64,000 nt of DNA from Desulfotomaculaceae bacterium (GTDB lineage: Bacteria; Bacillota; Desulfotomaculia; Desulfotomaculales; Pelotomaculaceae): NCBI GenBank assembly GCA_028696455.1, contig JAQVGZ010000004.1, positions 26,430 to 90,429 of the forward strand, read 5' to 3'. Positions within the stretch are counted from its first letter, which is position 1; each line of letters starts with the position of its first letter. Below the pieces are notes generated by a model. The model did no database searches. It saw only the letters and a list, made by a program, of their open reading frames with translations, and was not told the DNA's origin. A program made the position numbers and the translations under genes. Positions 26,706-35,831 of the stretch are shown in pieces.

Positions 26706-27455
26706 TTAAGGATTTGCAAGAGCAGGCTTTGGCTCGGAGAAATAACGGACTATACCGGCATAAATAGCCCATGCTACCTTACTTTGATAATACTGGTCAA
26801 GCATTAATTTCTCTTCCCCGGGATTAGTTATAAATCCGATTTCTACAATAGTGCTAGGCATTCTGGCCATACGGTTGGCAAAATAATCAACTTGCTTGGC
26901 CTCGCGGCCCGGGTTAGCTAAATAACGGTTAAATTGATTTTGGATTGCCCTTGCCAGCCTTTTACTTTCTTCCGATCCTGGTTGAAAAAAAGTTTGAGCA
27001 CCGTCTACCCGTGGGTCGGGGAAACTATTGACGTGAATACTTATAAATATATCAGCATTACGGCTATTTGCCAGATCGACACGGCGGCTCAAATCCTGGA
27101 TTTTTGCTTTATATGAATAATTCGCAACAGGATCGCTAAGTTCCCGGTCAGTTTCCCTGGTAAGCACCGCTTCAGCGCCAGCTTCCCGTAATATTAGTGC
27201 CAGTTTTTTTGACACATCAAGCACAATATCCTTTTCATGAATACCTGTAGTTCCTAATGCACCTGGATCCACTCCCCCGTGACCAGGATCAATTACAATA
27301 AGTTTATTGGCTACTGTCCATGATAGAGTAGCAATATGCCGTTCTTCAAGATAGGAAGAAATTTTCTGGAACCCGAAAATTAGTAACGTTGAGATCAGTG
27401 CTAAAGCCAGGATGTATCTTTTTCTTAGGTGCACATAATGTAAAAATACATGCAA
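26706..27455 (-). CDS. cwlD: N-acetylmuramoyl-L-alanine amidase (CwlD-like)
   Basis: A 249-residue zinc amidase with one N-terminal membrane anchor (about residues 13-32). Amidase_3 signatures are VIDPGHGGVDPGALG, with the first Zn His, then KDIVLDVSKKLA, ISIHVNSF, with the second Zn His, and TIVEIGFITNP, with the catalytic Glu. The size, single anchor and lack of wall-binding repeats fit CwlD, which helps make muramic-delta-lactam in spore cortex. A general peptidoglycan amidase is the alternative. Confidence 0.85.
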   Translation of the reverse strand: MHVFLHYVHLRKRYILALALISTLLIFGFQKISSYLEERHIATLSWTVANKLIVIDPGHGGVDPGALGTTGIHEKDIVLDVSKKLALILREAGAEAVLTRETDRELSDPVANYSYKAKIQDLSRRVDLANSRNADIFISIHVNSFPDPRVDGAQTFFQPGSEESKRLARAIQNQFNRYLANPGREAKQVDYFANRMARMPSTIVEIGFITNPGEEKLMLDQYYQSKVAWAIYAGIVRYFSEPKPALANP

Positions 27456-27583
27456 AATCCAGCCCCGTCCTTTCTTTATTCTAGAAAGTATGCCGGGCTA
27501 AAATCAAATATGTGCCCCCCCGGGGAACTTTTTATTGATATACTTTTAACAAACAAGACACATACAAAGACTTTAAAATACAG

Positions 27584-27618
27584 GTAGCCTCAGCTAAAAA
27601 AGCTAGGGCTACTTTTTT
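27584..27618. terminator. Terminator-like hairpin downstream of alr
   Basis: GTAGCC-N2-AGCT, loop AAAAA, AGCT-N2-GGCTAC. The plus strand continues with six T residues, so it reads better as a plus-strand terminator, yet no plus-strand gene precedes it. It could still end the minus-strand alr transcript. Confidence 0.55.
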
Positions 27619-27701
27619 AGGGAAGACTTATATACAAGTGAATTTTCCTGCCTGGTTTGATTGCTATTATGTAGTTGCAGTTAAGAGAATATGTTTTATA
27701 G

Positions 27702-28823
27702 CTAAGGATAAACTCTGGGAACACGATGGCTAACCATGCATATTACCTCATAATTGATAGTATCCAGTTTCACAGCAATTTCATTGGCTGATATCTCCTC
27801 ACTGCCCTGACTGCCAATGAGGACAGCCTCATCTCCCATCTTTACTTCGGGGATGTGGCTAACGTCCACCATAATCTGGTCCATACAAATTCTTCCGATT
27901 ACTGGTGCCCGATAGCCATGCAGTAACACCTCCCCCTTTGATGAAAGCCGCCTGGAGTAGCCATCCGCATAGCCAACGGATAAAGTGGCAATAACTGAAG
28001 GCCCTGCGGTTTTATAAGTGCAGCCGTAGCTAACACTAAAACCAGACGGCACTTTTTTTACATAAGCAACTTTCGCTTTCAGGCTCATCGCCGGAAGCAG
28101 ATTCACTATGCTTTGCTCAAGATTTTCAGAAGGGTAAAGCCCGTAGACAATTATCCCTGCCCGGACCAGGTCCAGGTGGGATTCCGGTATTTTCAACAAG
28201 GCCGGGCTATTGGCTGCGTGTTTAAATTTAATCTCAAGGCCGCTTTGGCGCAGCGCCTCGGTAATTTCAAGAAAACGCTCCAGCTGGGCAATAGTATACC
28301 CTGACTCAGCACTATCAGCGGCAGCAAAATGAGTAAAAACCCCTTCTATTTCAAGATGGGGTAAGCGGGCTAGTTTTAAGATTTCACTTACTACATGCGG
28401 GCTAGCCACCCAGCCAATTCTCCCCATACCTGTGTCAATCTTGACATGAACCCTGGCACGTGTGCCCTCCCGCCCCGCAGCTTCTGCCAGAGCTAAAGCC
28501 ATATCAAAAGTGTATACAGTTTGCGAAAGCCTGTAGCGTATCACGTCCTGGGACTGCTCAGGAGGACTGTAGCCTAAGACCAGCACTGGCGCATCTATAC
28601 CAGCCTCACGCAAGGCCACACCTTCCGAAACTCTGGCAACGCCAAGCCATTCGGTTCCGTTGGCCAGGGCGGCCCGGCTTACTTCAATTGCGCCATGACC
28701 GTAGCCGTTGGCCTTAACCACAGCCAGCACTTTGGCCGAAGGGGTTGTCACCCGGCGGATTTCCCGTACGTTATGGGCAATTGCGCCCAGATCTATTTCA
28801 GCCCAAACTGGAAACACAATCAT
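27702..28823 (-). CDS. alr: Alanine racemase
   Basis: This 373-residue PLP enzyme interconverts L- and D-alanine for peptidoglycan. [18 protein letters not shown] opens the protein, the PLP lysine lies in [13 protein letters not shown], and the second catalytic residue, Tyr, is in [22 protein letters not shown] is the other family signature. ATG 28823 is preferred to GTG 28844 because AAGGTGG then sits 8 nt upstream and the protein starts like its relatives. It is the third gene on a minus-strand run after acpS and nnr. Confidence 0.95.
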   Translation of the reverse strand: MIVFPVWAEIDLGAIAHNVREIRRVTTPSAKVLAVVKANGYGHGAIEVSRAALANGTEWLGVARVSEGVALREAGIDAPVLVLGYSPPEQSQDVIRYRLSQTVYTFDMALALAEAAGREGTRARVHVKIDTGMGRIGWVASPHVVSEILKLARLPHLEIEGVFTHFAAADSAESGYTIAQLERFLEITEALRQSGLEIKFKHAANSPALLKIPESHLDLVRAGIIVYGLYPSENLEQSIVNLLPAMSLKAKVAYVKKVPSGFSVSYGCTYKTAGPSVIATLSVGYADGYSRRLSSKGEVLLHGYRAPVIGRICMDQIMVDVSHIPEVKMGDEAVLIGSQGSEEISANEIAVKLDTINYEVICMVSHRVPRVYP

Positions 28824-28987
28824 GACCAAACCACCTTGCTCCACATTGCTAAGAAGTAAAAGCGATAGCTTAAGAGACTTCCAACTGGATATCGGTATGT
28901 TGCCCTTATACCGCGCCCAAGGAGTGTGGATGCCGGTAGAATGACAGTCAGTTGGCTTGCCTTTAAAAAACTGTGGTTAAGTGGAAG

Positions 28988-30547
28988 CTACTCGCTTTCC
29001 ACTATCTCCCTGGTTGCTGCAGGAAGGTTGTGAATTATATCTCCGGCTGTCAGCCCAGCCATGCCTTTCACCCTGACTCCCAGGTCACCAGCCAGGCCAT
29101 GGATAAAAGCACCCGCCGAGGCTGCCTGGACAGGTTCTAAACCCTGGGCAACAAGAGATGCGATTACTCCGGTTAGCACATCACCGCTACCACCGGTGGC
29201 CATACCGGGATTGCCGCTAGGGTTAATATAAATTGCCCCACTGGGGGCTGCTACCACCGTCCGGGCGCCTTTTAGCAACGTTACTACATTCCAGGTAACT
29301 GCTGCTTTTTCAGCAACTGATATCCGGTCCTCTTGAATTTCCTTAGTACTTATATCCAATAAGCGGGCCATCTCGCCCGGGTGGGGCGTTATTATTACCG
29401 GAGCCTGCACTTTTCTCATAGTTTCAACTTCCCCGGCCAGGGCGTTTAAAGCATCAGCATCCAACACACATGGAACCCGCACCGAAGGCAGCAATTCCCG
29501 CACCAGAGTCACCACTTCTGGCAAAGTGGATATTCCCGGGCCAAGGGCCAGTACGCTGGCGTTATCTAATAAGTTAAGAATGCTTTGACGAGCGCTTTGA
29601 CTCAGGCTGCCATTACCTGTGTCAGGTAATGGAACAGTCATTACCTCACTGAGTTTAGTCTCCAAAATATTGTGAAGGGACTCTGGCACTGCTACTGTAA
29701 TCAATCCTGCCCCGGTCCGGAGCGCGGCTTCACCAACCAAATAGGCAGCTCCCGTCATTCCCCGTGATCCAGCCACCACCAGTACCCGTCCAAAGCTCCC
29801 CTTATGGGCTGCCGGCGGGCGTGGGGGCAGCCATTCTTTAACCAATTCAGCAGTAATTATATAGCGCTGTGGCGCTTCTTTTTCAATAAGCATAGGTGGA
29901 ATTGAGATATCCACCACGTGTAGCTCACCAGTGTAAACTGCACCAGGCTCGAGAATCAGTCCCAATTTTGGAAGGGCAAAGGTAACTGTATGAGCTGCTT
30001 GAATACAAGGCCCGTGTACCTTGCCTGTATCAGCCTCCAAACCAGATGGAATATCTACGGATACTATCGGCTTGCCGCTTCCGTTCAGTACCTCAACGAT
30101 TCGCCCTGCCCGATCACTCATTTTGCCGTGAAAACCGGTGCCGTAAATAGCGTCAACGATTAAATCTGTGTTCATTAATACCAGGCGGACGATATTGATA
30201 CTATCACCCTGGTGCAACGAATAAATCCTTTGCCCCATCTTTTGCCATGCCTTAAGATTTATCGCTGCATCACCTTTAATGTCCTCAACATCAGCCAGTG
30301 CCAATACTTTAACTTCCGCCCCCATGTTAAATAGGTGGCGGGCTATTACGAAGCCGTCTCCCCCATTGTTTCCCTTTCCTACAAACACTGTTACTACCTT
30401 GCCACGTACGTTGTTACCAAGCACCTGTCTGATTACTTCAACTACCTGACGCCCGGCATTTTCCATTAGGACCACGCCAGGCACTCCGTACTCCTCGATG
30501 GTTTTCTGGTCAAGTTTTTTCATTTCAGCAGCAGTTATAACCCGCAA
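28988..30547 (-). CDS. nnr: Bifunctional NAD(P)HX epimerase/dehydratase
   Basis: A 519-residue repair enzyme for hydrated NAD(P)H. The N-terminal YjeF domain (about 1-215) epimerises NAD(P)HX and carries GKGNNGGDGFVIARHL and VDIPSGLEADTG. The C-terminal ribokinase-like domain (about 225-519) dehydrates it and has VVAGSRGMTGAAYL, ITPHPGEMARLL and GMATGGSGDVLTG with the catalytic Asp. The start is TTG 30547 with GGAGG about 8 nt away. It overlaps the end of acpS by 13 bp, so translation is coupled; acpS-nnr-alr is a common Firmicute order. Confidence 0.94.
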   Translation of the reverse strand: MRVITAAEMKKLDQKTIEEYGVPGVVLMENAGRQVVEVIRQVLGNNVRGKVVTVFVGKGNNGGDGFVIARHLFNMGAEVKVLALADVEDIKGDAAINLKAWQKMGQRIYSLHQGDSINIVRLVLMNTDLIVDAIYGTGFHGKMSDRAGRIVEVLNGSGKPIVSVDIPSGLEADTGKVHGPCIQAAHTVTFALPKLGLILEPGAVYTGELHVVDISIPPMLIEKEAPQRYIITAELVKEWLPPRPPAAHKGSFGRVLVVAGSRGMTGAAYLVGEAALRTGAGLITVAVPESLHNILETKLSEVMTVPLPDTGNGSLSQSARQSILNLLDNASVLALGPGISTLPEVVTLVRELLPSVRVPCVLDADALNALAGEVETMRKVQAPVIITPHPGEMARLLDISTKEIQEDRISVAEKAAVTWNVVTLLKGARTVVAAPSGAIYINPSGNPGMATGGSGDVLTGVIASLVAQGLEPVQAASAGAFIHGLAGDLGVRVKGMAGLTAGDIIHNLPAATREIVESE

Positions 30548-30972
30548 GTTTTCACGCCTCCCTCTCTTACAGCTACCGCAAAAGCCAGAGACCTGCCCCG
30601 GTCATGGGATATGCTCAGCAACATCCTGATGATTCCTTTTTCAGCCGCCAGGACGGCAGTGGCGCCATGTAGCAGTACAAGAGGACCATTTTCGTCCTTC
30701 CGGCTGATCTCGATATCAGTCCAATGCGATCCGGTAAGACCGGTGCCCATAGCTTTCAGCACTGCCTCCTTTGCAGCAAAACGCGCCGCGTAGCAGGCAA
30801 AGCGGTCACGCCTGGAATCACAAAAACTTCGTTCGGAAGCTGTAAATACTCTTTTCAAAAAACGGTCACCACTACGCTGTACCGCTTTTTCTATCCTTTC
30901 GATCTCAATTATAACCGTACCTATACCGGCTATTCCAATAATCGTCAAATCACCTTCATTGTTCCCAAGCAA
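30535..30972 (-). CDS. acpS: Holo-ACP synthase homologue lacking metal Asp
   Basis: A 145-residue AcpS-family protein; AcpS moves 4'-phosphopantetheine from CoA to acyl carrier protein. The helix with the catalytic Glu is intact (ARFAAKEAVLKAMGTGL). The N-terminal motif, normally GIGTDIVEI with the Mg-binding Asp (Asp8/9 in studied enzymes), reads GIGTVIIEIERI here, so that Asp is Val20. The codon is GTT; GAT would need one base change. TTG 30972 follows TAGGAG. Overlap with nnr shows the usual operon. Either this enzyme is impaired, it uses another ligand, or the base is an error. Confidence 0.88.
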   Translation of the reverse strand: MLGNNEGDLTIIGIAGIGTVIIEIERIEKAVQRSGDRFLKRVFTASERSFCDSRRDRFACYAARFAAKEAVLKAMGTGLTGSHWTDIEISRKDENGPLVLLHGATAVLAAEKGIIRMLLSISHDRGRSLAFAVAVREGGVKTCGL

Positions 30973-31170
30973 GTTCTACACTCCTATAAGCTGTTTTATT
31001 TTAGTCATTAAAAAGAAAAAACTCCCAGGGGGGAAACTAACAGCGTTTTTGCAATAAGTTTTTAACATCTATACCCGGCAGCCTTCATAATAAGCTATTC
31101 CACCATTACACGCAAGCATTCCTGAAGAATAGTGAATCTAGTTCACTATTTATTTTTAAGTGATCTTAGG

Positions 31171-31977
31171 TTAAAAACCTAAAATCTTTCGAAGTTTTTT
31201 TGCCTGCGCCCGGCTTACCGGTACTTCGCTTCCTTCCTTATCTTCAACGATAAGGTTATAGGTCCCGTTGAAAAAGGGTACGATTTCTTTCACTTTATGC
31301 AGATTCACTAAATAACAGCGATGGGTTCGAAAAAAAATTTGCTGGTTAAGTCTGGCTTCCAGCTCCTTTAATGTAAAACGGGTAAAAAGCTTATCATTGT
31401 CAGTTTTGATGTAAACGTAATCATGTTCAGTAAAAGCATAGAATATATCTGATTCAGTTACTAGAACAATCTTACCCTGTTTCCCCGCTGGAATGCGGTC
31501 TATTTTAATATAGTTTGAGCTCTTTTGCTGCGCTGGTTTCGGCATATTCTTTCTGACAGGCCTACCCGGGGAATCAGTCGTTGCTGCCAATTCAGCCAGA
31601 ATAGCCGCGTTTTGCACTAATTTGGTCACCTTGTTTATCGCCCTTTTTAAGCGCGCCGGGTCCACTGGCTTTAACAAGTAGTCTACAGCGTTTACTTCAA
31701 AAGCAGAAAACGCATATTCCTCACAAGTGGTGACAACTATTATATGAGGTTGTATTTGCAGGTCCTGGAGATTTTTTATCAGTTCCATGCCACTAATCCC
31801 TGGTTTGGCCAGGTCAAGAAAAAGAACCTGGTATTTTAGCGCCTTAATTAACTCTAAAGCCTCATGGGCATTAGTTGCTTCACCGATGACTTCAATATTG
31901 CTGGAATTGCTCAGAGCTAACCGTAACTCCTGCCTGGCAGGATAATCGTCGTCGACAATCAGCGCCTTGAGCTTCAC
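31171..31977 (-). CDS. LytTR-type response regulator
   Basis: A 268-residue regulator with an N-terminal receiver domain (IVDDDYPARQELRLAL, phospho-acceptor Asp in LFLDLAKPGISG) and a C-terminal LytTR DNA-binding domain (about residues 170-268, with FFRTHRCYLVNLHKVKEIVP). A variable linker of about 45 residues separates them. GTG 31977 is chosen for the AAGGGGGG upstream and the typical KLKALIVDDD start. No LytS-type kinase is adjacent, so it is an orphan; related regulators control autolysis, competence or carbon-source genes. Confidence 0.9.
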   Translation of the reverse strand: MKLKALIVDDDYPARQELRLALSNSSNIEVIGEATNAHEALELIKALKYQVLFLDLAKPGISGMELIKNLQDLQIQPHIIVVTTCEEYAFSAFEVNAVDYLLKPVDPARLKRAINKVTKLVQNAAILAELAATTDSPGRPVRKNMPKPAQQKSSNYIKIDRIPAGKQGKIVLVTESDIFYAFTEHDYVYIKTDNDKLFTRFTLKELEARLNQQIFFRTHRCYLVNLHKVKEIVPFFNGTYNLIVEDKEGSEVPVSRAQAKKLRKILGF

Positions 31978-32382
31978 CGGTGAGACCCCCCTTCTCAATA
32001 AACACAAATGCCCTGTTTGTCTTAATCGTTAATAATTTGAGTCCAAAAGGCTCACTTAAACAGTTTTTGCAAACGTTAGCTAACCTTGCTAAGATATTTA
32101 TATTTTATCTCTTTAATATGCTTACTTTTCTAAACATTATATGTATTCCACGCTATACTCCTATTTCCTTTTCATAAGTAAAAATAATCCCTCATAAGTG
32201 GGATTATTTATGAATACGTTTAATTCTAGTCTTTAATCTGCAATCAAGGTTCCACTTAAGTTAATATTGTCGATTAATTGGAAATTTAAAAGCAACAATA
32301 TCATAAAGTAGTAAAACATCTTATTTACTTTAATTCAACTAATATTGCTCATCAAACTCTTTAGCATAAAGGTATAAACGAT
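31978..32382. other. Non-coding region before the LytTR gene
   Basis: It holds the minus-strand terminator of the coaBC operon (32182-32209) and presumably the promoter of the LytTR gene. No gene or other clear motif is visible. Confidence 0.5.
32182..32209 (-). terminator. Terminator of the yicC-coaBC operon
   Basis: AAATAATCCC (32182-32191) pairs with GGGATTATTT (32200-32209). On the minus strand the stem is followed by TTTTTACTT. It lies downstream of coaBC. Confidence 0.7.
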
Positions 32383-33585
32383 TTACACTGCCGCGCGGCG
32401 TAAAGCTATCACTTCGTTTAAAATTCTGTGTGCCAGGTCTAGTTTATCCATTTTAGGTAAGGAGATTACCCTGCCGTCAGGGAAAACCAGCTTAGCAATA
32501 TTAGTATCTGTACTGAACCCCGCCCCGGGCAAAGTGACATCATTGGCCACTAATAATTCCAAGTTTTTTGCTGCTACCTTTTGGTGAGCATTTTTCTCTA
32601 AATCCTCAGTTTCGGCCGCAAAGCCGACCAGCAATTGATGTTTCTTGATTCTGCCAAGTTCCGCCAGAATATCAGGGTTTTTTTCCAATTCAATGGTTAA
32701 GGTTTCTTCATGCTTTTTTATTTTTTGTGTTGCAGCTATCTTAGGACGATAGTCAGCAACAGCGGCACACATTACAACAACATCAACTGATGAAAATCTT
32801 TCCATAACGGCAATATGCATTTCCGCTGCTGTTTGCACCGGAACCACTTCGACACCGGCAGGAGGTTTCAGTACTACCGGACCGCTTACAAGGATGACTC
32901 GGGCTCCGCGTCTGGCTGCGGCCTCTGCTAAAGCAAAGCCCATTTTACCTGAGCTCTTATTAGTTAGGTATCGAACCGGATCAACTGGTTCTACCGTGGG
33001 CCCAGCGGTAACCATTACTGATAGTCCTTTAAAATCACCCTCGTTGGCCAGGATAGAATTAATTCTATCTATAATTAGCTCCAGATCGGCTAACCTGCCG
33101 CGGCCTTCGGCGCCACAAGCCAGCCGGCCTACGCTGGGCTCAACAAAGTGATAGCCCAGGTCGCGTAAACTGGCTAAATTACGCTGTACTATCCGGTTAT
33201 TGTACATATTTACGTTCATGGCCGGACAGATAATTACCGGGCAACCTGCTGCCATCACTACAGTGGAAATTAAATCATCAGCAATACCACAGGCGATCTT
33301 ACCAATAATATTTGCTGTAGCCGGAGCCAAGATCACCAAATCAGACGATGCTGCTAGATCTATGTGTTGAACTGTACCGCCTGCCGGCCGCTCAAATAAG
33401 TCTGTGTACACCCGGTGCCCGGAGAGAGTCTGGAAGGTGAGTGGTGTGACGAATTCTTGGGCAGACTTGGTCATCATCACCCGTATGGAGGCGCCAGCGG
33501 CAGCAAGGTAGCTTACCAACTGGGCTACCTTATAAACAGCGATTCCACCAGTTACACCGATAGTGATATTTTTTCCAGACAGCAT
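32383..33585 (-). CDS. coaBC: CoA biosynthesis bifunctional protein CoaBC
   Basis: A 400-residue bifunctional enzyme. The N-terminal flavoprotein (about 1-185) decarboxylates phosphopantothenoylcysteine: VTGGIAVYKV, His in TVQHIDLAAS, ICPAMNVNMY and the catalytic Cys in RLACGAEGRGRL. The C-terminal half (about 190-400) is phosphopantothenate-cysteine ligase: VTAGPTVEPVDPVRYLTN, SSGKMGFALA and VVMCAAVADYRP. ATG 33585 is chosen because GGGAGG then lies 6 nt away. It is last in the yicC-remA-gmk-rpoZ-coaBC operon. Confidence 0.95.
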   Translation of the reverse strand: MLSGKNITIGVTGGIAVYKVAQLVSYLAAAGASIRVMMTKSAQEFVTPLTFQTLSGHRVYTDLFERPAGGTVQHIDLAASSDLVILAPATANIIGKIACGIADDLISTVVMAAGCPVIICPAMNVNMYNNRIVQRNLASLRDLGYHFVEPSVGRLACGAEGRGRLADLELIIDRINSILANEGDFKGLSVMVTAGPTVEPVDPVRYLTNKSSGKMGFALAEAAARRGARVILVSGPVVLKPPAGVEVVPVQTAAEMHIAVMERFSSVDVVVMCAAVADYRPKIAATQKIKKHEETLTIELEKNPDILAELGRIKKHQLLVGFAAETEDLEKNAHQKVAAKNLELLVANDVTLPGAGFSTDTNIAKLVFPDGRVISLPKMDKLDLAHRILNEVIALRRAAV

Positions 33586-33600
33586 ATCCATCCTCCCTGA

Positions 33601-33807
33601 CTACTTGATGCTTGAACTAGCCCTCTTCCACTTGACTTTGTTTTGTGCTATTTCTTGTAAAGCAATGGTTACCGGCTTATTAAAAGCGTCTTTGGACTCA
33701 GCGCTTCCTCTCTCGGTGAGTACCCTGGCCCGTTTTGCCGCCACTACCACCAGAGTATACCGGCTGTCTACCTTTTCAATAAGCTCATCGAGAGTTGTTT
33801 GGTTCAT
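33601..33807 (-). CDS. rpoZ: RNA polymerase omega subunit
   Basis: A 68-residue omega subunit that stabilises the beta-prime subunit of RNA polymerase. DELIEKVDSRYTLVVVAAKRARVL is the defining N-terminal helix, and NKPVTIALQEIAQNKVKW is the second conserved block. Position between gmk and coaBC is the standard Firmicute arrangement. Confidence 0.95.
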   Translation of the reverse strand: MNQTTLDELIEKVDSRYTLVVVAAKRARVLTERGSAESKDAFNKPVTIALQEIAQNKVKWKRASSSIK

Positions 33808-33826
33808 AACTTCTCCTCACTTAACA

Positions 33827-34447
33827 CTACTGTGCAAATTGTTCAAAAAAAGTTTTGAAGTGCCTTGGGCGTGACTTTTCAGCAGTTATTACTGCCTGGA
33901 CCTTGTCCACTGCCCGCTCAATATAATCATTAATTACCACATAATCGTAACGGGTGGCTAGCTTCAACTCATCGATCGTACAGCTTAAGCGCCTCTGGAT
34001 TTCCTCCAGAGAATCAGTACCCCTCGCGATCAAGCGTGATTCCAGTTCAAACTTAGTTGGGGGTGCAATGAAAATGAGCACTGCTTCTGGTAATTTTTCT
34101 TTTACCTGAAGAGCACCTTGTATATCTATTTCGAGTATAACATCGCTTCCCTTGTCAAGTGTTTCCAGTACAAATTGCCGTGATGTCCCGTAATAATTTC
34201 CATAAACCTTCGCCCATTCAAGAAACTGATCTTCCTGGATCATTTTCTCAAAATCCTGTTTTTTTAAAAAATAATAGTGTTCTCCTTCTATTTCACCATT
34301 TCTTGGAAACCTTGTTGTTGTTGAAACAGACAACCGTAAAGCAGGATTTTCCTGCTGTAGAGCTCTACAAATAGTACCTTTTCCAGTTCCTGAAGGTCCT
34401 GAAATAACAAATAACACGCCTTTTTGCGACTCGGCTGACTGGCTCAT
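33827..34447 (-). CDS. gmk: Guanylate kinase
   Basis: This 206-residue kinase phosphorylates GMP to GDP with ATP. The P-loop is ISGPSGTGKGT, and the GMP-binding region STTTRFPRNGEIEGEHYYF and VILEIDIQGALQVKEK are clear. The start is uncertain: ATG 34447 follows the remA stop directly, whereas ATG 34462 overlaps remA and has GAGG almost touching it. Both leave the catalytic domain intact. Confidence 0.95.
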   Translation of the reverse strand: MSQSAESQKGVLFVISGPSGTGKGTICRALQQENPALRLSVSTTTRFPRNGEIEGEHYYFLKKQDFEKMIQEDQFLEWAKVYGNYYGTSRQFVLETLDKGSDVILEIDIQGALQVKEKLPEAVLIFIAPPTKFELESRLIARGTDSLEEIQRRLSCTIDELKLATRYDYVVINDYIERAVDKVQAVITAEKSRPRHFKTFFEQFAQ

Positions 34448-34448
34448 T

Positions 34449-34724
34449 TTAATCGGACACATCCTCAGCCTGAGGCGGGGTTTCTTTGGACACCAAACGA
34501 TGGGCTACAGTTTCCGGTTGTACGGCTGAAAGAATCACGTGGTCACTATCAGCGATAATAACTGCCCTAGTACGGCGACCGTAAGTCGCGTCTATTAACA
34601 TACCCCGGTCTCGCGCTTCGGTAATAATTCTTTTTATCGGGGCTGATTCAGGACTGACAATAGAGATAATCCGGTTTGCTGATACAATGTTGCCGAAACC
34701 GATATTAATTAACTTGATCTCCAT
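34449..34724 (-). CDS. remA: Extracellular matrix regulator RemA (DUF370)
   Basis: A 91-residue DNA-binding protein of the RemA family. [41 protein letters not shown] and [15 protein letters not shown] are characteristic. In Bacillus subtilis RemA activates matrix and osmoprotectant genes. It sits between yicC and gmk as in most Firmicutes. The C-terminal tail (about residues 78-91) is variable. Confidence 0.93.
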   Translation of the reverse strand: MEIKLINIGFGNIVSANRIISIVSPESAPIKRIITEARDRGMLIDATYGRRTRAVIIADSDHVILSAVQPETVAHRLVSKETPPQAEDVSD

Positions 34725-34775
34725 ACTACTTCCCCCTTATATTGTCTTCCGCGGGAACACCTTATGCCGGTCTGT

Positions 34776-35654
34776 CTATTCTATATTCTGAACCTGCTCT
34801 CTCAATTTTTCCAGCTCACTTTTCACTTCTACGGACAGTCGGCTGATTTCCAAATCATTCGCTTTTGATGCAATTGTATTAATTTCCCTGTTCATTTCTT
34901 GAATTAAAAAATCCAATTTTCGCCCAACAGCCTGACCGGTACCAAAGCAAGCATAAGCCTGACTCAAGTGGCTGTCTAAACGTACAGTTTCCTCGGTAAT
35001 GTTAGATCGTTCAGCGAATAAGGCTACCTCTGCGGCTAAATGGTTAGCGTCCATGCTGCTATCCTGGATAAAATCATTCAGACGCGCTTCAAGTCTGGCC
35101 TTATATTCCTCAATTACTACAGGTGCTCTCTCCCGGATTTTTAGATTAAGTTTTGTGATCAGTCCTACTCTTTGCCAGAGGTCACTAGCCAGACGTTCTC
35201 CCTCGGCAATCCGCATCTGGACTAAATTCTCCAGGGCCATTTCTATCGATTCCTGCAAGGATGGCCACCATTCATCCAAGTTACCAGCAGTTTCTTCCAA
35301 TGATAGCACACCCGGCATGGCAACCAGATGTTTTAGTTTTATTTTACCTTCAACACCAAGGTCTTCCTGGAGGTCTTTCATTGCCTTATAATACGACGCT
35401 GCTAATGCTTTGTCAACTTTTACAGCGGTAGTTTTATCACCACAATCTTCCACTACAAAAAAACCGTCAACCCGCCCACGAGTGACCCATAATTGAATCA
35501 AGCGTTTGATCCGGTCCTCTATTGGCATTAATGAACGTGGCAGCCGTAATACTATTTCGCTAAAGCGGTGGTTTAATGCCTTGAGCTCCACAGTGAATTT
35601 TTTGCCATGTGCAACGGATTCTCCCCTGCCATAACCGGTCATACTTTTTAACAA
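34776..35654 (-). CDS. yicC: YicC/YloC family protein (endoribonuclease)
   Basis: A 292-residue YicC-family protein; the E. coli member is reported as an endoribonuclease that helps degrade small RNAs. The N-terminus shows SMTGYGRGE and LNHRFSEIVLRLPR; the C-terminal part shows GRKLDFLIQEMNREINT with SKANDLEISRLSVEVKSELEK. TTG 35654 or ATG 35642 are plausible starts, since relatives begin with a few residues before SMTG; the longer reading from 35696 adds an atypical leader. First gene of the yicC-remA-gmk-rpoZ-coaBC block. Confidence 0.9.
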   Translation of the reverse strand: MLKSMTGYGRGESVAHGKKFTVELKALNHRFSEIVLRLPRSLMPIEDRIKRLIQLWVTRGRVDGFFVVEDCGDKTTAVKVDKALAASYYKAMKDLQEDLGVEGKIKLKHLVAMPGVLSLEETAGNLDEWWPSLQESIEMALENLVQMRIAEGERLASDLWQRVGLITKLNLKIRERAPVVIEEYKARLEARLNDFIQDSSMDANHLAAEVALFAERSNITEETVRLDSHLSQAYACFGTGQAVGRKLDFLIQEMNREINTIASKANDLEISRLSVEVKSELEKLREQVQNIE

Positions 35655-35831
35655 TTCTCCACCACCCGGTACTATAACGATTTTGTTTCTTCCCAATATT
35701 ATTGTCTATTGCAATTGAATTAATTTAGCCAAATGGAAATCTGAATAACATTCGCTTTTAACCGGAAGAAATCCTTCACTATAAAAAAGAAAACAGGCTG
35801 ACAAATAATTCACTTAACCATTCCAAAACGT

